Source of the DNA: an uncultured Gammaproteobacteria bacterium
GTDB lineage: Bacteria; Pseudomonadota; Gammaproteobacteria; Arenicellales; CALHMG01
Direction of reading: 5' to 3'
NCBI GenBank assembly: GCA_938034705.1
Contig: CALHMG010000039.1
Location: 1-48,536, forward strand
Length of the DNA: 48,536 nt
In this document: one piece after another, positions 43,231 through 48,536 of the stretch
How the letters are laid out: each line of letters starts with the position of its first letter
Position numbering within the stretch: the first letter of the stretch is position 1
Translations under genes and position numbers: made by a program
Notes under the pieces: model-generated
What the model was told of the DNA's origin: nothing
Databases searched by the model: none
The model's input: the letters and a program-made list of their open reading frames with translations, nothing else

Positions 43231-44010
43231 GTGTCCGACAACACTACCCGTGTCACGCACACCAAAAAGAGCGACGGTACCCATGTGGCTACCGTCACGC
43301 TCGACAATCAACACAAACTCAACACGCTTAATCCGCAACTGATCGCCAGCGCGACGGCGAAGCTGCGCGCGCTTGCCATGGACGACACGCTTCGTGCGGT
43401 GGTCCTCACCGGGGCCGGCGATCGTGCGTTTATCGGCGGCGCCGATGTCAATTTCATGGGCACCGCCGACAAGGCAGGCGCGCGTGAATTCATTACGTCC
43501 CTGCACACGCTCTGCCAGGCGGTGCTCGAAATCCCGGTGCCCGTCATCGCCCGAGTCAATGGATACACGCTCGGTGCCGGACTCGAGGTAGCCGCGTGCT
43601 GTGACTGGCGTATCGCGGCCGATACGGCGCAGTTCGGCATGCCGGAAGTCCAGATCGGGAGTCCTTCTGTAATCGAAGCCGTGCGCATGCCGTTGCTCAT
43701 TGGGTGGGGCAACACCCGTGAGCTTTTGTTGACCGGGCGCTGGATCGACGCTGCCGAGGCCAGCTCCATGGGATTTCTTGAAAAGGTCGTGCCTGCCGCT
43801 GATCTTGATGAGGCCGTCGCGGAGTCCGTAAAACACGTGACCGATGCAGGGCCGTTGGCGATTCGCAACCAAAAGGCGCTGATCAACTCGTGGGAGAAAA
43901 CGAGTCTTGAGCAGGCGTCGAAAGCCAGTATTGAGAGTTTTGCCAGCGCCTACGATACTGACGAGCCGACACGATTGATGGCGGGCTTCATAAACCGAAA
44001 GAAGGGATAG
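43231..44010 (+). CDS. Enoyl-CoA hydratase/isomerase family protein
   Basis: 259 residues from the GTG at 43231 with AAAGG upstream. Crotonase fold: oxyanion-hole loop AFIGGADV (about 66-73), first Glu in NGYTLGAGLEVAAC, second in FGMPEVQIG, both as in hydratases. Hydrates trans-2-enoyl-CoA in fatty acid oxidation or related acyl-CoA metabolism. Substrate chain length is unknown. Clustered with a GFA-type gene two bases downstream. Confidence 0.9.
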   Translation: MSDNTTRVTHTKKSDGTHVATVTLDNQHKLNTLNPQLIASATAKLRALAMDDTLRAVVLTGAGDRAFIGGADVNFMGTADKAGAREFITSLHTLCQAVLEIPVPVIARVNGYTLGAGLEVAACCDWRIAADTAQFGMPEVQIGSPSVIEAVRMPLLIGWGNTRELLLTGRWIDAAEASSMGFLEKVVPAADLDEAVAESVKHVTDAGPLAIRNQKALINSWEKTSLEQASKASIESFASAYDTDEPTRLMAGFINRKKG

Positions 44011-44012
44011 AC

Positions 44013-44408
44013 ATGATCAAGGGAAGTTGTCTGTGCGAGGGTGTCGCCTATGAGATTACCCGTTTTGCAAAACCGCCTACGCACTGTCACTGCAAAATGT
44101 GTCAGAAAATTTCCGGATCCGCCTTCGGCACCTACGGTACCCCGGAAAAGGGCGGCTTCAAGTTCACGCGTGGCGATGATCTCGTTCGGTCCTATGCAGC
44201 AACAGAAGAATTTGTGCGATCGTTCTGCAGCGTTTGTGGTTCCACTTTGCTGTTTGCGCCCAAAAACGGCGATCACGTAGCCGTGGCGCTCGGCACACTC
44301 GATGATGAAGCCGGCATCGCGCCATCGAAGCACATCTTCATCGAGTCAAAAGCCGACTGGTTCGATGTTGTCGATGATCTTCCCAAGGTCGAAGGATATG
44401 GCGACTAG
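44013..44408 (+). CDS. GFA family zinc protein
   Basis: 131 residues. Zinc-binding cysteines typical of the GFA/CENP-V fold: CLCEGVAY (6-8), CHCKMCQKISGS (about 25-30) and CSVCGS (about 71-74). Family members include a glutathione-dependent formaldehyde-activating protein, but most are of unknown function; this one is not assigned a reaction. The 3' end overlaps the next gene's start by 11 bases, so they are coupled. Confidence 0.85.
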   Translation: MIKGSCLCEGVAYEITRFAKPPTHCHCKMCQKISGSAFGTYGTPEKGGFKFTRGDDLVRSYAATEEFVRSFCSVCGSTLLFAPKNGDHVAVALGTLDDEAGIAPSKHIFIESKADWFDVVDDLPKVEGYGD

Positions 44409-45549
44409 ACCCGGCGCGTTGTTAACGCGAGTCGCTTGTCTGTGCGTGGTGCTGGCGCTGGCCGGTTGCGCTGGCGGCGGCAATTTTTCCGAGCGTGACG
44501 GCTTTAAACAGTGGTTTGCGCAAAATCCGCCGTCCAAACTTCCTGCGACCAAGGACGAAGTTCTGCTTCTTGAAAAATTTCGACCGCGGCTGTGGGTCGG
44601 CCCGGACAGCGAAGGTCCGATCAGCTTTTATCGCGACTACATCTCGGCAGGTACGCTCGTCGACGGGCAGGGTAAACATGTGTCATCGGCCGTGACTGCT
44701 GAAATACTGAATCAGTACCGCGAAGACTCCAGAGCGGTGTTTACCCATGAAGCGTCCGCTCAGGAAATTCACCCCGAAGCGCTCGGGCGAGTTCAAACCG
44801 CGACGGTCGAGTCGCTGGGCACGCTCAAGTTTCTGTCCTGGCATTTTGTGTTCAGAACTTCCGGGCTGCCCTACGGGCTGAGTGGCTTTAAGAAATGGGC
44901 GTCAGGTCTTGCTGGTGATCTGGATGACTGGCATCAGCTCGATCACTACACGGCCGTGGTTCTGGTGCTGACCGCCGACGCGGCCCCCGTCGCGATGCTG
45001 CTGCAACAGCACAACTATCGCAGAAGCTTTATTTTTGGTTGTGATTTGCCCTGGCCCGACGATGACCGGGTTCGGGTGATCGCGGCACGAGGATCCAATG
45101 AGCTATATCCGTATTCGCCCAAGGTGACATCCTGGCGTTCGGTGCCGTTTATGGATGAAGCCGGCCTGAAGTGGCTGTTCGAGGGTGAGGATCAACCGAC
45201 CATGAGCGGCGATGACGTGGCGGACCCGGCACGCGAAGTCGAATACGAAATGCAGTATGTTGCCGGCGATGATGCGTTTTATTCGTTCCAGGGGTTTCTG
45301 GGTGACAGGCGTCTACTGCCCGGTCGCAGCGGCCCTCCAGGGGCCGACTACGATACGCTGCCGGCGATGAAAGACCTTGGCGTGAAGCTGACCGCGTTTA
45401 ACTGGACAGAAGGCGATGCCGAATTCATGGAGCGACTGGGCAAACTGATGAACAGCGCCTGGTCCACGGGTCAGCGTGATGAAGTCGAAACGCGCTGGAT
45501 GCGCGAACGATTCAAGCGTCGGCTTTTGAGCTGCGGGTTGTCTGGCTGA
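44398..45549 (+). CDS. Hypothetical lipoprotein
   Basis: 383 residues from the ATG at 44398 (GAAGGAT upstream), overlapping the GFA gene. Signal plus lipobox LALAGC near residue 18-23 places it in the envelope. The rest is a soluble domain with aromatic, charged motifs: FRPRLWVGPDSEGPISFYRDY (about 62-82), then DWHQLDHYTAVVLVL and NYRRSFIFGCDLPWPDDDRV. I do not recognise a family. The 3' end overlaps a convergent hypothetical gene by 38 bases. Confidence 0.7.
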   Translation: MATRPGALLTRVACLCVVLALAGCAGGGNFSERDGFKQWFAQNPPSKLPATKDEVLLLEKFRPRLWVGPDSEGPISFYRDYISAGTLVDGQGKHVSSAVTAEILNQYREDSRAVFTHEASAQEIHPEALGRVQTATVESLGTLKFLSWHFVFRTSGLPYGLSGFKKWASGLAGDLDDWHQLDHYTAVVLVLTADAAPVAMLLQQHNYRRSFIFGCDLPWPDDDRVRVIAARGSNELYPYSPKVTSWRSVPFMDEAGLKWLFEGEDQPTMSGDDVADPAREVEYEMQYVAGDDAFYSFQGFLGDRRLLPGRSGPPGADYDTLPAMKDLGVKLTAFNWTEGDAEFMERLGKLMNSAWSTGQRDEVETRWMRERFKRRLLSCGLSG

Positions 45550-46012
45550 GCAACGCGTGTGCGTCGGTTTTACCGTTCCAGTAGAGCGCCAGCTCGCTGC
45601 TGATGCTGGGCCAGTCGGTGCCTTTTCGCAGTGCCCTGACCACAAACAGCAGCGTCGTGTATTCAGAGAATGTTGCGAGCGCCGCGTTGCGGCCCTTGAT
45701 CCATCGGTTCAGGCCCGATGACGCAAGCATGCGGAACATCTTGATCATCGTATCTTCGGACAGCTTGCGCTTGGTCACCAGATTCTCGATCTGAGGATCT
45801 TCGCGGCAGATGGCGATGTACTCTTTGAACTCGTCAGACGAGTCGGTGCCGTTGGCGAGTCCATTGATGAGTTCAATGGTGGCGGACTGGATGATCTGCT
45901 CCTCGCTGTCGTCGTCCATACCTTCGGACACCGGCTTGGGCGAAATCTTTCGCTCAAGATCGACGAGTTTGCGAGCCCTTCCGCCCGGAATGAGTTGTTT
46001 TACGCCCAGCAT
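45512..46012 (-). CDS. Hypothetical helical protein
   Basis: 166 residues, mostly helical and soluble (LINGLANGTDSSDEFKEYI, EDTMIKMFRMLASSG). No family recognised. The 3' end overlaps the convergent lipoprotein gene. Coding seems real from the even composition and the standard ATG at 46012, though support is limited. Confidence 0.55.
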   Translation of the reverse strand: MLGVKQLIPGGRARKLVDLERKISPKPVSEGMDDDSEEQIIQSATIELINGLANGTDSSDEFKEYIAICREDPQIENLVTKRKLSEDTMIKMFRMLASSGLNRWIKGRNAALATFSEYTTLLFVVRALRKGTDWPSISSELALYWNGKTDAHALLSQTTRSSKADA

Positions 46013-46138
46013 TGTATGATCTGACCTGTGCCCCTGATCCCTGTACTCCGATCAGTTTCGACGCACCGTCAACCTTCCGCCACCCGACCACTATGGTTTA
46101 GGAAGGACTCCCAGTGCCGGCCCCAATTTTTCGGCGTT

Positions 46139-47065
46139 TCACGACAGTCCGAGTCGTTTCTCTTTGGCCTTAATTAACGCCACAACTGTGTCATTTATCG
46201 GTGTTGCAATACCCGTGCCCTCGGCCTCGCGAGGGATTGCGCCGTTGATCACTTCGATTTCGCAGGCGCGTCCGTTGATATGGTCGAGCAGCATCGAGGG
46301 GCGGGACTTGGGAATTTTCTGGCCAAAGTCGTAGACGTACTGAACCGGATCTTCGATATCAATGTTGATCCCTTTGGCTTTGGCGACTTTGAATGCTTCG
46401 GTTGCACAGCCACTCGCGACCGCCCACGCGTTTTCGTCGTTCTGTACTTCCTCCAGCGTCCATTCCGTCAGGGCACAGGGTCCGCTGTAGCAAACGTTGC
46501 AGATCAGTTTTTCCCAGATCATTTTGTGAATGTCGTCAAAAGTACGAACGTTAAACCCGGCGCCTTCCCAGACCGCGGCTACGTCCTTTAAGCGATCGGT
46601 CGCGGGGCCGTCAAATTCGCCGAGCCGAACCAGCTCCCATCCGTTGTGGTGTGCGTGCCCGGGGCCCTTGACCGAAGCGCCGAAGCCGCCAACAACACCG
46701 ATCGAAAGATTGATATCGCCCATGATGTTGCGCACACGATCGGCGGAGCCGAGTCCGTTCTGAATCGTCAGAACCGTGGTGTCGTCTTTAACCAGAGGAA
46801 TCGCGGACTTTGCGGCCGCCTCAACGTGGGCCGCCTTGGTCGCGATGATCACAAGGTCGCACTCACCGGCGTCGGCAGCAACCGTCGACGCGTTGATCTT
46901 GACCGTGCGCTCGCCGCTCGCGCCTTCGAGTCTCAGGCCCTGGGACTTGATGGTGTTGATGTGCTCGTCCCAGGCATCGATAGCCCACACCTCGTTGCCG
47001 GAATCGCCCATCAGTGCTGCATAAACTGAACCCATGGCTCCGGTGCCAATCACTGCTACTTTCAT
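46139..47065 (-). CDS. Ketopantoate reductase family protein (PanE/ApbA-like)
   Basis: 308 residues. N-terminal NADP-binding MKVAVIGTGAMGSVYAALM and IIATKAAHVEAA, QNGLGSADRV, then C-terminal helical domain with IWEKLICNVCYSG (Lys in the catalytic position) and SMLLDHINGRACEIEVINGAI. These match 2-dehydropantoate 2-reductase relatives, which reduce 2-keto acids. The sequence departs from E. coli PanE and the true substrate could be another keto acid. It starts two bases after the dioxygenase stop, so they are an operon. Confidence 0.85.
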   Translation of the reverse strand: MKVAVIGTGAMGSVYAALMGDSGNEVWAIDAWDEHINTIKSQGLRLEGASGERTVKINASTVAADAGECDLVIIATKAAHVEAAAKSAIPLVKDDTTVLTIQNGLGSADRVRNIMGDINLSIGVVGGFGASVKGPGHAHHNGWELVRLGEFDGPATDRLKDVAAVWEGAGFNVRTFDDIHKMIWEKLICNVCYSGPCALTEWTLEEVQNDENAWAVASGCATEAFKVAKAKGINIDIEDPVQYVYDFGQKIPKSRPSMLLDHINGRACEIEVINGAIPREAEGTGIATPINDTVVALIKAKEKRLGLS

Positions 47066-47067
47066 TG

Positions 47068-48096
47068 CTATGTTCCTGGTTGTTCGCGGTGTGTATCGAA
47101 ATGGTCCGCGCCGCGACGCTGCGCTTCGGCCGGTGCGTACAGGTCCAGAAGCGTTGGACCCGTCCGTCGACTTTCTGGTGTTTCCAGCCAGATGCGCAAC
47201 AGATGACGTCGCTTGTGCTCGCTGTCCTGGTATTCGGTGCGGGAATGAAAAATCACAAAGTTGTTAATGAACTGCATGTCGCCTGCGCGCATGTCCATGT
47301 GCAGCTGCATCTGCGGGCGCGCCATTATGGCGTCGAGGGTGTCCAGGGCCGCGACTTCGTCCTTTGACAGGTTGACGCCCTCGTGTTCCACCCACTCGAT
47401 TGGGTTTCGGTTGTACATCACGTGCAGAAGATCAGAGAAAAAGCTGAACACCGGAATGCGTTCGTTTGACAGTGGCGATTCACCCTCGGGCTGCTCGCCG
47501 CGCCGATGGTGGTAGAACCCGCGTTCCAGAATCGCCAGGGCGTCTGGATGCTCGGCAACCAGCACGTTGTAGACGGCGCTTGCGCTGACGATGATCGACC
47601 TGCCTCCCGTCTCGGCTTCGCCCAGACACAGCAGTCCGGCGGTGTGCGCTCCGTCGGTGTGAAAGGGCAGCAGGGCGTTAGAGCTGTAGCCGCGAGACTC
47701 GTGGGAATACGGTTTGTCGAGATCGACAACGTCGATGATCCGGTCACCCTTGTGCGTCTGGGCCTTGATCCTGCCGATGTGGGCACTGATACCGCACCAG
47801 ATGGTTCGGTTGTCGTCGCGTGTGTAACGGTCCACGGGCAATCCGGCCGCGACCGCAAACCCGGGCCCCGATTCGAGATCATTCGCCATCTGCGCGAGCA
47901 GGCGTGAAGCTGTTGGCAACACAAAGTCCTGGTGCGTAATGGCATGCCACGGGATGCTGGCGGCTTTGACGCTCGCCAGCGCGGCATCGATCTCGGCAAT
48001 CATGTCATCGTCCAGATCCCGCACCCACGAGCGGGCCTGGGGGAAATCCGCCGCGGTCCAGACGCTGGGGTCGTTGATTGTTGTCACTTCGTTCAT
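47068..48096 (-). CDS. TauD/TfdA family Fe(II)/2-oxoglutarate dioxygenase
   Basis: 342 residues. Metal triad: His146 and Asp148 in LPFHTDGAH and His284 in NNFVIFHSRTEYQD; Arg301 in RRHLLRIWL would bind 2-oxoglutarate. Hydroxylates small carboxylates or amines; long N-terminal region (about 1-100) is typical of the TauD-like group. Located upstream of the ketopantoate-reductase-like gene with a two-base gap. The substrate is unknown. Confidence 0.85.
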   Translation of the reverse strand: MNEVTTINDPSVWTAADFPQARSWVRDLDDDMIAEIDAALASVKAASIPWHAITHQDFVLPTASRLLAQMANDLESGPGFAVAAGLPVDRYTRDDNRTIWCGISAHIGRIKAQTHKGDRIIDVVDLDKPYSHESRGYSSNALLPFHTDGAHTAGLLCLGEAETGGRSIIVSASAVYNVLVAEHPDALAILERGFYHHRRGEQPEGESPLSNERIPVFSFFSDLLHVMYNRNPIEWVEHEGVNLSKDEVAALDTLDAIMARPQMQLHMDMRAGDMQFINNFVIFHSRTEYQDSEHKRRHLLRIWLETPESRRTGPTLLDLYAPAEAQRRGADHFDTHREQPGT

Positions 48097-48239
48097 AGGT
48101 GTTGACCGTACCGCAAGCGCTCGTTGGGCCCAAAGCAGACGTCCGGGGGATTCCGCGTCGCGGAGGTCGATATAAGTTTGCGAAAGCAGTTTGCGCCGGT
48201 TAATGTTCTTTCACAGCCGCCAACCAATGCCAACAAGCC

Positions 48240-48536
48240 ATGACCAGAATTTGTGTCGCCGGCGCCGCGGGGCGCATGGGCAGAACGATTATCGAAGCGA
48301 TCCAGAATACCGATGGGGTGACGCTGACCAGTGCGTGTGAGCACCCGGGGAGTTCACTGATCGGCGCGGATGCGGGTGAAGTCGCCGGTGTCGGGAAGCT
48401 GGATGTGGCGATCGCGACGGCGCCTAATACCGACGACTTTGATGTGCTGATTGAATTTACCCGTCCCGATTCGACGCTCGAACATCTGGAACTGCTGCGG
48501 GCTGCGGGCAAGCGAATGGTCATCGGCACGACGGGG
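48240..48536 (+). CDS. dapB: 4-hydroxy-tetrahydrodipicolinate reductase, truncated by window end
   Basis: First 99 residues only, from the ATG at 48240. MTRICVAGAAGRMGRTII is the NAD(P)-binding GxxGxxG of DapB and FDVLIEFTRPDSTLEHL with IGTTG at the edge are family motifs. Catalyses the second step of the lysine/diaminopimelate pathway. Divergent from the dioxygenase gene, with 143 bases between; no promoter could be assigned there with confidence. Confidence 0.92.
   Translation, partial: MTRICVAGAAGRMGRTIIEAIQNTDGVTLTSACEHPGSSLIGADAGEVAGVGKLDVAIATAPNTDDFDVLIEFTRPDSTLEHLELLRAAGKRMVIGTTG

Overview
The window is GC-rich chromosomal DNA, densely packed with genes on both strands. Gene content points to a gammaproteobacterium: mltA and mltD-type lytic transglycosylases, a RelA-type stringent factor, truD, QmcA/NfeD, phoBR with pstSCAB, ppx-ppk, dapB and a DUF6394 protein. 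The closest lineage is a guess; a free-living marine group fits. No rRNA, tRNA, CRISPR array, phage or plasmid genes were seen. The only mobile-element gene is a REP-associated tyrosine transposase (RAYT).

Layout. 1-18100: envelope and housekeeping genes. These are mltA (cut by the window edge) coupled to a sulfotransferase, a universal stress protein, a DUF1223 protein, an RCK potassium channel with a small membrane partner, a membrane pseudokinase with Sel1 repeats, a DUF349 coiled-coil protein, a LysM lytic transglycosylase, msrB, dinB and a tandem rhodanese. 18100-21900: truD, the RAYT gene with nearby repeat and hairpin DNA, and the qmcA-nfeD pair. 22160-34345: a phosphate and polyphosphate island in the order ppx, ppk, phoB, phoR (all +), then pstB, pstA, pstC, pstS (all -), then phoU (+). 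34470-38382: relA, a DUF924 gene and malate dehydrogenase. 38413-45549: a run of + strand genes (glycosyltransferase, nucleosidase-like protein, SPL-type radical SAM protein, SDR, DUF962, lipoproteins, enoyl-CoA hydratase, GFA protein), several with overlapping start and stop codons. 45512-48096: a hypothetical gene and a TauD-type dioxygenase/ketopantoate-reductase-like pair on the - strand. The window ends inside dapB.

How the genes work together. PhoR and the Pst transporter sense phosphate, PhoU links them, PhoB drives transcription, Ppk and Ppx make and degrade polyphosphate, and RelA lies next to phoU. Good matches to the PhoB-binding Pho box (two 7-bp repeats 4 bp apart) lie upstream of phoB, pstS and ppk. 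The boxes for phoB and pstS sit exactly 10 bp upstream of a -10 hexamer.

The most interesting signal is a family of short repeats with the core GTGGACACACAC or GGGGACAGGCAC. Two complete copies are nested inverted repeats of about 120-145 bp, one between ppx and ppk and one filling the predicted pstS mRNA leader. Partial copies lie at the 5' end of truD and beside the RAYT gene. In the ppx-ppk copy the outer and inner stems differ by a compensatory base change, which supports real pairing. The likely reading is a REPIN-like element family mobilised by the local RAYT, with one copy forming part of the pstS leader.
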